A stretch of 64,000 nt of DNA from positions 2,016,001 through 2,080,000 of the forward strand of contig NZ_OX365700.1 in assembly GCF_947241125.1 (NCBI RefSeq), written 5' to 3'. This document shows positions 17,213 to 24,230 of the stretch, one piece after another (within the stretch, counting starts at the first letter, position 1; each line of letters starts with the position of its first letter). Both the position numbers and the translations under genes were made by a program. Under the pieces are notes generated by a model that worked only from the letters and a program-made list of their open reading frames with translations, made no database searches and had not been told where the DNA came from. This DNA comes from Nitrospira tepida. GTDB lineage: Bacteria > Nitrospirota > Nitrospiria > Nitrospirales > Nitrospiraceae.

Positions 17213-18834
17213 TCATCGGCTTGCGTAGGCGCGTGAAATCAGACGTGTCATCCATGGTTCGCGCCACTCGGCGATGCAGCGGCTTGGTCCTGTTGGTGCT
17301 CAATCTATCCGCTTGCCAAAGCGACTGGCTGCCGCACGCCGATCTGGCGCCCGATTATCAGCCGCCCCAATACGTCGTGCCCGCCTCATGGCACGGCGCC
17401 AGTCCCTTCGTCGAAGCGAAGCCGTCGGACGGCGAATTGCGTCCGGATTGGTGGGAGCTGTATGACGATCCGGTCCTGAACAGGCTCGAGGAACAGGCCA
17501 TGGCGGCCAATCCGGATCTGCAGGCCGCCGCCGAGCGGTTCGTCCAGGCCCGGGATGTGATGATGAAGGTCCGCTCGCAGCGGATCCCGCAAATCGGCAT
17601 TGGATTTGACGCCTCGGACAATCGGATATCTGACAATCGTCTGTTTCGAGCCCCCGACATTTCACTTGAGCAATCGAGCGTTGTGGCGGGGGGGCTCGCG
17701 TCCTGGGAGCCGGATTTCTGGTCGGCGATTCGCAATGCGACGCGCGTGGAAACCTACCGCGCCGAAGAACGCGCCGCCGAGTGGGGCCTCGCTCGACTCA
17801 GTCTCCAGGCGGAAATCGGGGCGAACTATTTCACCCTGCGCGGCTACGACGCGCAAATTGCCATCTATTCCCAATCGATCGCGCTCTATAAGCAGTCGCT
17901 CGAACTCGTCAGGGCGCAGTTCGCCGGCGCGATCGCGTCGGCCCTGGACGTCGCCCGGGTCGAATCGCTGTTGTTCAGCACGGAGACGCAATTGGCGCGG
18001 GTTCAAGGACAGCGCCAGGTGACGGAACAGGCGATCGCCGTCCTGGTCAATATGGCGCCGGCCAGTTTCACGATCAAGCCGGTCGATGACCTTCGCGTCG
18101 CGAATTTCACGATTCCCCAAACGATCCCATCCACCTTGTTGGAGCGTCGGCCCGACGTGGCGGGGATGGAGCGCCGGATGGCGCAGGCAAACCGCGCCAT
18201 CGGCATCGCCCGCGCCGCTTTTTTCCCCGATGTAAGGTTCCGTGTCGGCGGCGGATTTGAAGATGCCGGCATCAATTTGATCTCGCTGGCGAATAGTTTT
18301 TGGTCCTATGGCGCCACCGTTGCGCTGCCGGTCTTCCAGGGTGGGTATCGCCGCGCCCAATTGCAGCAGGCCTGGTCGGCCTATCGCGAGACGGAAGACC
18401 GATACCGTTCGACGGTGCTCAATGCGTTCCGCGAGGTCGAGAACAATTTGAGCCTGACCAACCGGCTGACCGTCGCCGCCAATCGACAAGACGCCGCTGT
18501 CGGCGCCACGCTGAAGACGCAAAATCTCACCACGGAGCTCTATCAGGGCGGGCTGGCTTCCAGCCTGGAGCTTATTTACGCGCAGGTCGCCACCCTCACG
18601 GCGCGCATCGACGCCGTGCAGATCAAGGCCGAGTTGCTGAGGGCCTCGGTGGCGCTGATCCGCGCGCTCGGCGGAGGCTGGAACCGAGAGCAATTGCCGA
18701 CCGATGAGCAGATTCAGCCCTTCGGGACGTTCCAGTATGTCGATCTCGACAAACCGCCGCCTGCCGGTGGCATCGATGTCAACGCGGCCAATAATTGGGC
18801 GAACAATGATCTGACCAAACCTGCCGTTCCTTGA
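17209..18834 (+). CDS. RND efflux outer-membrane channel, NodT/OprM family lipoprotein
   Basis: 541 aa. A signal peptide ending in a lipobox (VLNLSAC) is followed by the TolC-family pattern: WWELYDDPVLNRLEEQAMAANPDL, YFTLRGYDAQIAIYSQSIALYKQSLEL, RRPDVAGMERRMAQANRAIGIARAAFFPD and LYQGGLASSLELIYAQ. The two duplicated outer-membrane-factor repeats are complete. It overlaps the adaptor gene by 4 nt and completes a tripartite export system. The exported substrate cannot be read from sequence. Confidence 0.92.
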   Translation: MIIGLRRRVKSDVSSMVRATRRCSGLVLLVLNLSACQSDWLPHADLAPDYQPPQYVVPASWHGASPFVEAKPSDGELRPDWWELYDDPVLNRLEEQAMAANPDLQAAAERFVQARDVMMKVRSQRIPQIGIGFDASDNRISDNRLFRAPDISLEQSSVVAGGLASWEPDFWSAIRNATRVETYRAEERAAEWGLARLSLQAEIGANYFTLRGYDAQIAIYSQSIALYKQSLELVRAQFAGAIASALDVARVESLLFSTETQLARVQGQRQVTEQAIAVLVNMAPASFTIKPVDDLRVANFTIPQTIPSTLLERRPDVAGMERRMAQANRAIGIARAAFFPDVRFRVGGGFEDAGINLISLANSFWSYGATVALPVFQGGYRRAQLQQAWSAYRETEDRYRSTVLNAFREVENNLSLTNRLTVAANRQDAAVGATLKTQNLTTELYQGGLASSLELIYAQVATLTARIDAVQIKAELLRASVALIRALGGGWNREQLPTDEQIQPFGTFQYVDLDKPPPAGGIDVNAANNWANNDLTKPAVP

Positions 18835-18879
18835 GCGTCCCGGCAGATCCCTGCGGGCGCCGGCATCCGAGGATGTCGG

Positions 18880-19905
18880 TCATCGCATCACCACCTTGCC
18901 GCTCTTGTTCCAGTACCATTGAATGGAAAAATTGGGATAGATCGCGTCCAGCGTATTCTGTCCGGCCGCCGTAAAGAGGACGCCGACGGCTCCCACCCAG
19001 GCGTCGGAGAAGCGCCATTGAATGGCCGGTTCGACTCCGATCACGGTTGATCCGTTCTGTGGGCCCCGATTGATCGATTGTCCGTCCAGCCGCCAGGTCA
19101 ACGTGTGGAAGGTGACGAATTCGAGGTTGTAGGCCAGGCCCCGCTTGTCGTCCAGGAAATGCTCGAACACCAGCCTGGTATTGACGATATCGCCGGTATA
19201 GGTGGTCTGGCCTCCGTCGCTGCCGGGCGCGGCATAGGTATAGAACACCCCGCCGCTGATTCGGAACGGCCGGAGGTTCTTTCTGAACGTGAGGCCTTCC
19301 GTGACCCCGTACTCTCCGAATCTGGTGGCCGGCAGACGGCCCAGCGGCGGAAAGCCTCCAGGCGGCCGCTCGGTGCCCGCCCACCGGCTGGTCGGGAGCA
19401 CGACCTGCGTGTACAGCGTCATGGACGGCCTGGCGCTGTCGGGATCCTGGACCAGTGGTCGATATTTGAGGATCAAGGAAAGGTCTCCCATCCCGGTATC
19501 GGTCGTCCAATCGCCGGCCGAGTCCTTGGCCCAAAAACTGATGAGGGAGGTGGCGACGCCAAGCTCAAGGTGGTTCGTCAAACCGTAGGTGACGGTGACG
19601 AGCGGGGAGACCGAATAGAGGCTGACGGGGCTGTCGCGACGATCGGCGGCGAAGGAAAGCTGGTTTCCATAACTATGCTCGCTGATCTGCGAGAACACGA
19701 ATGGCCGGACCGAAAGCTGACCTTGGGGGTGGATGTCGACGGATTGCATAAGAAGCGGACCTTCGGAAAAAGGATTCCAGCTCTTCCGGTATGCCTGAAT
19801 TTCGGCATCGGTCGGGACCCATTGCCAGGCCAGAAGGGGCTCTGTCGGGAGCAGGCCTGTGGTCAGGAAGAGAAGGAAGCAGGCAAGGAAACGGTTTGAT
19901 GACAT
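18880..19905 (-). CDS. outer-membrane beta-barrel protein, MetA-pathway-like family
   Basis: 341 aa with a signal peptide (FLACFLLFLTTGLLPTEPLLA). The mature protein is rich in alternating beta strands (SVSPLVTVTYGLTNHLELGVATSLISFW, GDLSLILKYRPL, MTLYTQVVLPTS, AIQWRFSDAWVGAVGVLFTA) and resembles the putative outer-membrane proteins of PF13557 (SphA/MetA-pathway type). The true start is uncertain: ATGs at 19905 and 19935 are both downstream of the promoter; 19905 gives the more normal signal peptide. The function is unknown; a role in transport of hydrophobic compounds is only a family suggestion. Confidence 0.72.
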   Translation of the reverse strand: MSSNRFLACFLLFLTTGLLPTEPLLAWQWVPTDAEIQAYRKSWNPFSEGPLLMQSVDIHPQGQLSVRPFVFSQISEHSYGNQLSFAADRRDSPVSLYSVSPLVTVTYGLTNHLELGVATSLISFWAKDSAGDWTTDTGMGDLSLILKYRPLVQDPDSARPSMTLYTQVVLPTSRWAGTERPPGGFPPLGRLPATRFGEYGVTEGLTFRKNLRPFRISGGVFYTYAAPGSDGGQTTYTGDIVNTRLVFEHFLDDKRGLAYNLEFVTFHTLTWRLDGQSINRGPQNGSTVIGVEPAIQWRFSDAWVGAVGVLFTAAGQNTLDAIYPNFSIQWYWNKSGKVVMR

Positions 19906-19953
19906 AGGTAGTCGTGATCGGTGGAGAGTGGACATGGCTTGTTGAGAGGGGCG

Positions 19954-19983
19954 ACTATATTTAAAGTTGAGTTTATTTGTCAA
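19954..19983 (-). promoter_or_regulatory. sigma-70 promoter of the outer-membrane protein gene
   Basis: On the minus strand TTGACA (19978-19983) is followed after 18 bp by TATAGT (19954-19959). The surrounding sequence is strongly AT-rich. Transcription would start near 19947, upstream of both candidate start codons. Confidence 0.65.
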
Positions 19984-20125
19984 GAACAATTACAAGGATG
20001 GTTTACGATGAACTTTTCTCCTGGCATGGTGGCGATGTCGATCAGCAGGAAGGCTGAAAAACCGGCGATGGCCGATCCGAATCCGGGGGAACCGTCATGG
20101 GGAGGAAGGAGAAGGGATCGGGAAG

Positions 20126-20392
20126 TCAGCGGCGGAAGCCTTTGGCCCAGTCATAACCGTGGACGATAACCCAAACCAGGACGCAGGGAACCAGAAAGGC
20201 GAACAAGCCGCCGACCAAGAGGAGAAGGTCCTGCAACCAGGTCCTGGGGACCTGTGCGTGCCAGAGCGACAGAGCGATGAGGAACCAGACGGTCGCGGAG
20301 GTGGTTCCCAGGGCCGCGGCAAAAATGCGTCTTCCCGCATGGGATGGTCTGGCGAGGCTGACTTCTGACATGGCTGGGAGGCGGGTCATCAT
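20126..20392 (-). CDS. small membrane protein, unknown function
   Basis: 88 aa with two hydrophobic segments (IFAAALGTTSATVWFLIALSLW and DLLLLVGGLFAFLVPCVLVWVIV), a basic N-terminus and a basic end (YDWAKGFRR). Composition and helix spacing are those of a real two-pass membrane protein rather than a shadow frame. I do not recognise the family. It lies alone between an outer-membrane protein gene and the LexA-like regulator; the start codon (ATG ATG) has no strong ribosome site. Confidence 0.5.
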   Translation of the reverse strand: MMTRLPAMSEVSLARPSHAGRRIFAAALGTTSATVWFLIALSLWHAQVPRTWLQDLLLLVGGLFAFLVPCVLVWVIVHGYDWAKGFRR

Positions 20393-20527
20393 GGTGCCGA
20401 TCTCTTATCGGTTGCCGTCCGGTCTTCTGAATAGGGCGGCCGGCATGGCGGCATAGCCTGATGGGTGCCGTCTTAGGATCGGTCGCCGAAGGGTTTTGGA
20501 AAGTGTAGCACTTGAGAGGAAACGGGC

Positions 20528-20564
20528 TTGACAGCGGCTGCCAAGAGATGTAACCATTGGATAC
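20528..20564 (+). promoter_or_regulatory. promoter and palindromic operator of the LexA-like gene
   Basis: TTGACA (20528-20533) is followed after 17 bp by TAACCA, a weak -10. Covering that -10 is the 15-bp near-palindrome GTAACCATTGGATAC (20550-20564, one mismatched pair), ending two bases before the ATG at 20567. The position is ideal for autorepression. A start near 20563 would again make the message almost leaderless. Confidence 0.5.
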
Positions 20565-20566
20565 AC

Positions 20567-21109
20567 ATGAAGCCGGATGAACTTAAACGTCGCCGCCTGG
20601 CTCTCGGGCTGACACAAGAGGAGTTGGCCAGGGAGTTACGGACAACCAGGATGACCGTGACCCGTTATGAAGGAGGAACGCGGCGCATTCCCGGTGTCGT
20701 GGATGTGCTGCTGAAAAAACTGGCTGAGAAGCGTGTGCTGCCGATGGCGGGAGTCGTGGCGGCGGGGCATCCGATCGAACCAATTGCCCAATCGGACTTC
20801 GTGGAGGTTCCTCAGTCGATGGTGGAGGCAGGCGGCACGATGGTCCTGAGGATTAAGGGGGAATCGATGCGCGAGGAGGGCATCCTGCCCGGAGATTACG
20901 TGGTGGTCAGGAAACAACACACGGCCCGGAACGGGCAGACCGTGATCGCGCTGCTCAATCGGGAGGCCACGATCAAAACGTTCGTTCGAAAGGGGGAGCA
21001 TATCGAACTCCATCCTGCCAACTCTGCTATGCGACCAATTCCCGTTCATCTAACCGACGAATTTCAGATCGAAGGAGTAGTTGTCGGCGTCATTCGTCAT
21101 TGTGAATAG
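20567..21109 (+). CDS. LexA-like S24 repressor with Xre-type HTH
   Basis: 180 aa. The N-terminal HTH is of the Xre/Cro type (RRLALGLTQEELARELRTTRMTVTRYE spread over residues 8-35), not the winged helix of classical LexA. The C-terminal S24 peptidase domain has the Ala-Gly self-cleavage site (PMAGVVAAGHP), the catalytic Ser in GESMREEGILPGDYVVV and the Lys in NREATIKTFVRKG. Such proteins are RecA-activated self-cleaving repressors of DNA-damage or phage-type genes. It is not next to other SOS genes; the operator at its own promoter suggests autoregulation. Confidence 0.85.
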   Translation: MKPDELKRRRLALGLTQEELARELRTTRMTVTRYEGGTRRIPGVVDVLLKKLAEKRVLPMAGVVAAGHPIEPIAQSDFVEVPQSMVEAGGTMVLRIKGESMREEGILPGDYVVVRKQHTARNGQTVIALLNREATIKTFVRKGEHIELHPANSAMRPIPVHLTDEFQIEGVVVGVIRHCE

Positions 21110-21141
21110 TCTCGCGCGATTGCACGGCAAAGGAGGATGTG

Positions 21142-21378
21142 ATGATGGCGAATCAAGGTTTCAATCAGCAGGTGATGAACCTGCAACGATCCATCCGGTC
21201 GCTTGAGGCCCATCTCCGGTTTTTAGAGCGGCAGGTACAGGTTAAACAAAAGATTGAAAAGCGAGCCGATTCCTGGTGGCGGGGGTTTTGGCAAAATGGG
21301 GGTGCAACAAGTGGCACGATGTCTCCCAAGAGTCCCATTCGCCCGAACCGCAGAAAAGATGCGGCATTGGTGTCATAG
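21142..21378 (+). CDS. small coiled-coil protein, unknown
   Basis: 78 aa. A strong ribosome site (AAAGGAGG) just upstream supports translation. Residues 10-42 (VMNLQRSIRSLEAHLRFLERQ) have a heptad pattern of a short coiled coil, followed by a Trp-rich stretch (SWWRGFWQNGG) and a basic tail. No family is recognised. It is 32 bp downstream of the LexA-like gene and could be co-transcribed and damage-inducible. Confidence 0.45.
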   Translation: MMANQGFNQQVMNLQRSIRSLEAHLRFLERQVQVKQKIEKRADSWWRGFWQNGGATSGTMSPKSPIRPNRRKDAALVS

Positions 21379-21661
21379 ACAATCGAGGATGACTCGCTCA
21401 ACAGAAGGGCAGTATGGCCGGGGGTTCAAGCGAGTAAGCGAAAGAACGGATCCCTGAAGGTGTTTCTCCGTGACGATATGACCCAAAAGAGCCACGGGTT
21501 CAAGTAGCTTGGTAGAGAGGGGTTCTGCCCGACGAGCCGCCGGTTCACACAAAGGAATTGAAGCAATAGCCCGGAGAATAAAATCCTGGAGGTGCTTCTC
21601 CAGCCGCGTCAACTACGATAGAGCGATGAAGAGCGGCTGGCTCAACCGAAGGTTGGTATGG

Positions 21662-21734
21662 TGGCGGTGACCCGGATCGAACGGGTGACCCGCGGCTTAT
21701 GAGTCCGCTGCTCTGCCAACTGAGCTACACCGCC
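21662..21734 (-). tRNA. tRNA-Met (CAT anticodon), integration site
   Basis: A 73-nt cloverleaf: acceptor stem GGCGGTG/CACCGCC with discriminator A, D-arm with AGCTCAGTTGGCAGAGC, anticodon loop CTCATAA (CAT), and T-arm ACCCG-TTCGATC-CGGGT. The anticodon stem has four good pairs and an A31-G39 mismatch next to the loop. CAT may mean elongator Met or, after lysidine modification, Ile. The half from the anticodon loop to the 5' end (21696-21734) is duplicated at 42214-42252, so this gene is the attachment site of the mobile elements that follow. The 280 bp between the preceding gene and this tRNA hold nothing I can support. Confidence 0.9.
21696..21734. repeat. left attachment repeat (attL-like), in tRNA-Met
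   Basis: Identical to 42214-42252 except for one base (CTCTGCC here, CTCTACC there). The identity begins exactly at CTTATGAG, the anticodon-loop region, and then extends into the integrase 3' region. The base before the repeat differs (g versus t), placing the crossover in the anticodon loop. Confidence 0.85.
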
Positions 21735-21747
21735 ACGTCATTGATTT

Positions 21748-22078
21748 CTAAGGGGCTTTGGTCTTATCAGCCGAGTGCTCCGACCCCAAACTGTTCACCA
21801 AGTGTTCACCGCGACCATGCTCTCGCTCGTGGTGTTCCAAGTGCCTGGCCCGGCTTCCTTCCTTTGAGGTGATAGACCCAGCAACAATCCGGATGGAACT
21901 TCAGCGTGTGCTTATACCATGCAGCGAGGACGTCGTAAAGGTCCCCACCCATCACGGCCACCCGCTCCTCTTCCGTTTTCGTATGCTCTCACGCGATCCG
22001 GATCTCAACAGTGCGGCTCTGGTCTTTGGGCAACCGGAGGCCACGTTGCTCCATGATCGTCTCTCGCATTTCTCGTAG
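21748..22078 (-). pseudogene. tyrosine integrase remnant, catalytic part deleted
   Basis: The sequence parallels the 3' part of the intact integrase at 42266: the stop codon region and the last 110 bp align directly, then about 255 bp are missing, and homology resumes at AGGTGAYAGACCC and continues to about 22078. The missing part corresponds to integrase residues about 271-356, which include the HxxR motif, the second His and the Tyr nucleophile. It therefore cannot encode an active recombinase. It marks the left end of the hydrogenase island. Confidence 0.75.
21792..21810. repeat. paired integrase arm-type motif (left end)
   Basis: TGTTCACC occurs at 21792-21799 and 21803-21810, an 11-bp period that puts both on the same face of the helix. 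The same pair with the same period is found at 42310-42328 in the intact integrase gene and at 42065-42083 near the island's right end. The arrangement is that expected for integrase arm-binding sites. Confidence 0.5.
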
Positions 22079-22153
22079 CGCTTTCAGACTGACCCACTAT
22101 CCAGCACCTGGTCCTAGATAGTCTTCTAACGACTGGATGAGCTCCAGACAAAA

Positions 22154-22176
22154 TCTCTGACCGTTAAGTTCAGAGA
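22154..22176. other. 7-bp inverted repeat upstream of hupR
   Basis: TCTCTGA (22154-22160) and TCAGAGA (22170-22176) form a perfect stem with a 9-nt loop. Read on the minus strand it is followed by TTTTG, like a weak terminator. It lies 70 bp upstream of the regulator gene and could instead be an operator. Confidence 0.3.
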
Positions 22177-22248
22177 AAATGGTCTTGATCCACTCGAACC
22201 AAAACTGATACCTTGTAAACGTGATTATCAGAGTGTAAGGTCAGTTGC

Positions 22249-23736
22249 ATGTCTACTCGCGACGAAGAAACCCTTCTGATCGTCGAGGCCGATCCCACCA
22301 TTCGCAGAAGCCTCGCGAACTATCTCAAGACCGACTATCGTGTCCTTGGTGCCAAAACGGGAGCCGAGGCGTGGGCAACGTTGGCTAAAGAAAAGGTCGA
22401 TCTTATTCTCTTTGACGATGGCGTCGCTGACGTGAAGGGCGTAGAGTTTTTTCGCGAGGCCCGCGTGCGTTATCCCGATGTCGTCCGAATTCTCCTGACG
22501 GAGTCGCGCGAGTATTCGGCGGTCATGAACATCATCAAAGAGGCGGCGGTGTATCAGGTGATTCCCACGCCCTGTCCTCCGTGGCATCTCCGTCTTCTGA
22601 TCGATCGTGCGCTTGAAAGTCGAGAGCTCTCGCGACGCCATCGAATGTTGAGCCGTGATTTGAAGCTGTCCGATGGCGCCTTTCACAATCACAAAGCCCA
22701 TCTCACGAAGCTGATACGGGAAAGCTATGAATTCGATAAGCTCGTGTTTGCGAGCGACGCGATGCTGGAAGTCTGCAATCTGGCGAGGAAAGCGGCTACC
22801 ACCGATTTGCCGGTGTTGATAGAAGGCGAAACCGGTACGGGGAAGGAGCTCTTAGCCCGGGCGGTTCATGGGTTTAGCGAGCGGAAGGCGTTCCCATTTC
22901 TCGCTCAGAATTGCGGGGCCTTGCCCGATGAGTTGCTCCAGTCGGAATTGTTCGGACACAAACGCGGGGCCTTTACGGGCGCCGTCAGTGATCGGCTGGG
23001 ATTGTTTGTAGCCGCCGACGGAGGAACTGTCTTCTTGGATGAGGTGTCTGAAGTCTCCCCTTCCTTTCAAGTGAGTCTCTTGCGGTTTCTGCAGGAAGGC
23101 GAAGTGAAGCCTCTGGGTTCTGAAAAAACCCGCCATACAAGCGTCAGGATTATTGCCGCGTCGAATCGGCCGATCAAAGAACTCGTGGCGGCCGGTGCGT
23201 TTCGGAAAGACCTCTATTACCGTCTCCGCGGATTCGAACTCACGATTCCTCCTTTGCGAAACCGTGTTGAAGATATTGCAGTGCTTGCCGAGCATTTCAC
23301 GAGGAAGTACGCTGAGTTCTCGAATCGTCGTATCGCAGGGATCACGGTGCAGATGATGCGCCAGCTTCAGGCCTACCCATTTCCTGGCAATGTGCGTGAG
23401 CTGGAAACTGAGATCCGACGCATGGTGTCTCTTGCCAGTCAGGGCGAATTTTTGTCCACGGAGCATTTGTCCGACGATTTGGCCAAGGTGGTGCCGCAGG
23501 ATCTGCGGCAGAAAGAGATGAACTTGATCCACTCCAGCGGGACGCTCAAACAAAAAGTCGAGCGGTTGGAGGCCCAGGTTGTGACACAAACGCTGCTTCG
23601 ATTCCGTTGGAATCAAAGTAAGGTGGCCAAGGAGTTAGGATTGTCCCGTGTCGGCTTGGCGAACAAGATTCGACGATACAAACTGGCGACCACCTCCGCT
23701 GGAGACCCGCCCCATGCCCAACCCGGACGATCCTAA
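22249..23736 (+). CDS. hupR: HupR/HoxA-type sigma-54-dependent response regulator
   Basis: 495 aa in NtrC order. The receiver (residues 1-125) has the acidic pair in LLIVEADP and phospho-acceptor Asp56 in DLILFDDG. The AAA+ domain (about 160-395) has Walker A (GETGTGKELLARAVHG), GAFTGA (HKRGAFTGAVSD, the sigma-54 contact loop) and Walker B (GTVFLDEVSEV). A Fis-type HTH (NQSKVAKELGLSRVGLANKIRRY) closes it. The receiver lacks the usual conserved Lys after strand 5 (it reads VYQVIPTPCPPW). HupR of Rhodobacter, in the same family, activates hydrogenase genes when unphosphorylated. No partner kinase is in the island. It most likely drives the sigma-54 promoter upstream of hupS. Confidence 0.9.
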   Translation: MSTRDEETLLIVEADPTIRRSLANYLKTDYRVLGAKTGAEAWATLAKEKVDLILFDDGVADVKGVEFFREARVRYPDVVRILLTESREYSAVMNIIKEAAVYQVIPTPCPPWHLRLLIDRALESRELSRRHRMLSRDLKLSDGAFHNHKAHLTKLIRESYEFDKLVFASDAMLEVCNLARKAATTDLPVLIEGETGTGKELLARAVHGFSERKAFPFLAQNCGALPDELLQSELFGHKRGAFTGAVSDRLGLFVAADGGTVFLDEVSEVSPSFQVSLLRFLQEGEVKPLGSEKTRHTSVRIIAASNRPIKELVAAGAFRKDLYYRLRGFELTIPPLRNRVEDIAVLAEHFTRKYAEFSNRRIAGITVQMMRQLQAYPFPGNVRELETEIRRMVSLASQGEFLSTEHLSDDLAKVVPQDLRQKEMNLIHSSGTLKQKVERLEAQVVTQTLLRFRWNQSKVAKELGLSRVGLANKIRRYKLATTSAGDPPHAQPGRS

Positions 23737-23986
23737 ACGGGCAGAACATAAGGATGGGGATGAAATAGACCGATTCTTGTTCTCTCTGCTGGCCACCCCC
23801 TCTCAGGTTCCTGATTCATCCTTTCTACCGCCTCCCCTGCGAGAGTTGGGCACGACACCCCTCGCTCGTCAACTTGGCTTAGCTGACGAGCAGACGAATG
23901 GACATTGGTGTAGCCGCTGTCAAGGAATTTGGTATGGCTACACGCTTGAGGTCGAATGTCCAGTCTGTGGCAATCGCAAGGGGTAG
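23714..23986 (+). CDS. small zinc-ribbon protein, hydrogenase-linked
   Basis: 90 aa. The C-terminus has two CxxC knuckles (HWCSRCQGIW and VECPVCGNRKG), a zinc ribbon of the rubredoxin-like type, which might also hold iron. The N-terminal half is acidic and Pro-rich without a recognisable domain. It overlaps the end of hupR by 23 nt, so the two are co-translated. Function unknown; location suggests a role in regulation or maturation of the hydrogenase. Confidence 0.65.
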   Translation: MPNPDDPKRAEHKDGDEIDRFLFSLLATPSQVPDSSFLPPPLRELGTTPLARQLGLADEQTNGHWCSRCQGIWYGYTLEVECPVCGNRKG

Positions 23987-24025
23987 GCGCAGAGAAAACT
24001 GCACACTGTCTTTACAGCTAGCAGT

Positions 24026-24050
24026 GCCTTGTAAAGTTACTTTGCAAGGC
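24026..24050. promoter_or_regulatory. inverted repeat, candidate upstream activator site for HupR
   Basis: GCCTTGTAAAG (24026-24036) and CTTTGCAAGGC (24040-24050) form an 11-bp inverted repeat with one mismatch and a 3-bp centre. It lies about 145 bp upstream of the transcription start predicted from the sigma-54 promoter, the usual distance for NtrC-family enhancer sites. Confidence 0.55.
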
Positions 24051-24139
24051 ATCCCGGTGAATGATCTCGTCCTGTCCGAACGAAGTCCTCACATAACCCT
24101 CGGTGTTTTCAGCTAAAGAGAGAGGACATAGATCCTGTC

Positions 24140-24155
24140 GCCCTAAAATTAGGGC
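24140..24155. promoter_or_regulatory. 16-bp palindrome directly upstream of the sigma-54 promoter
   Basis: GCCCTAAAATTAGGGC has perfect 7-bp arms around AA. It ends two bases before the -24 element, so a protein bound here could help or block sigma-54 polymerase. The 2-nt centre makes a hairpin terminator unlikely. Confidence 0.5.
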
Positions 24156-24157
24156 GC

Positions 24158-24173
24158 TGGTTCAATTGTTGCT
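24158..24173 (+). promoter_or_regulatory. sigma-54 (-24/-12) promoter of hupSL
   Basis: TGGTTC-AATTG-TTGCT matches the TGGCAC-N5-TTGCW consensus at the invariant GG and GC, which are exactly 10 bp apart, and at all of TTGCT. Transcription would start near 24184, 47 nt before the hupS ATG. Together with the sigma-54 activator encoded just upstream this is a coherent regulatory unit. Confidence 0.65.
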
Positions 24174-24230
24174 CTAGGAGGTGGTGCGCATTCACGCTTC
24201 GATTCAAAAGGCATAACGGAGGACTACATC

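Noticed and set aside
21373-21612. Minus-strand 79-codon frame with loosely repeated EKHLQ segments
   Set aside because: Starts with TTG without a ribosome site and has no support beyond faint internal similarity.
21758-22078. Plus-strand frame of 106 codons next to the tRNA
   Set aside because: It is antisense to the integrase remnant, whose homology to the 42266 integrase explains the sequence.
24020-24050. Sigma-54 promoter on the TTTGCAAGG sequence
   Set aside because: No GG element 10 bp upstream; the GC-N10 rule fails. The promoter at 24158 fits much better.
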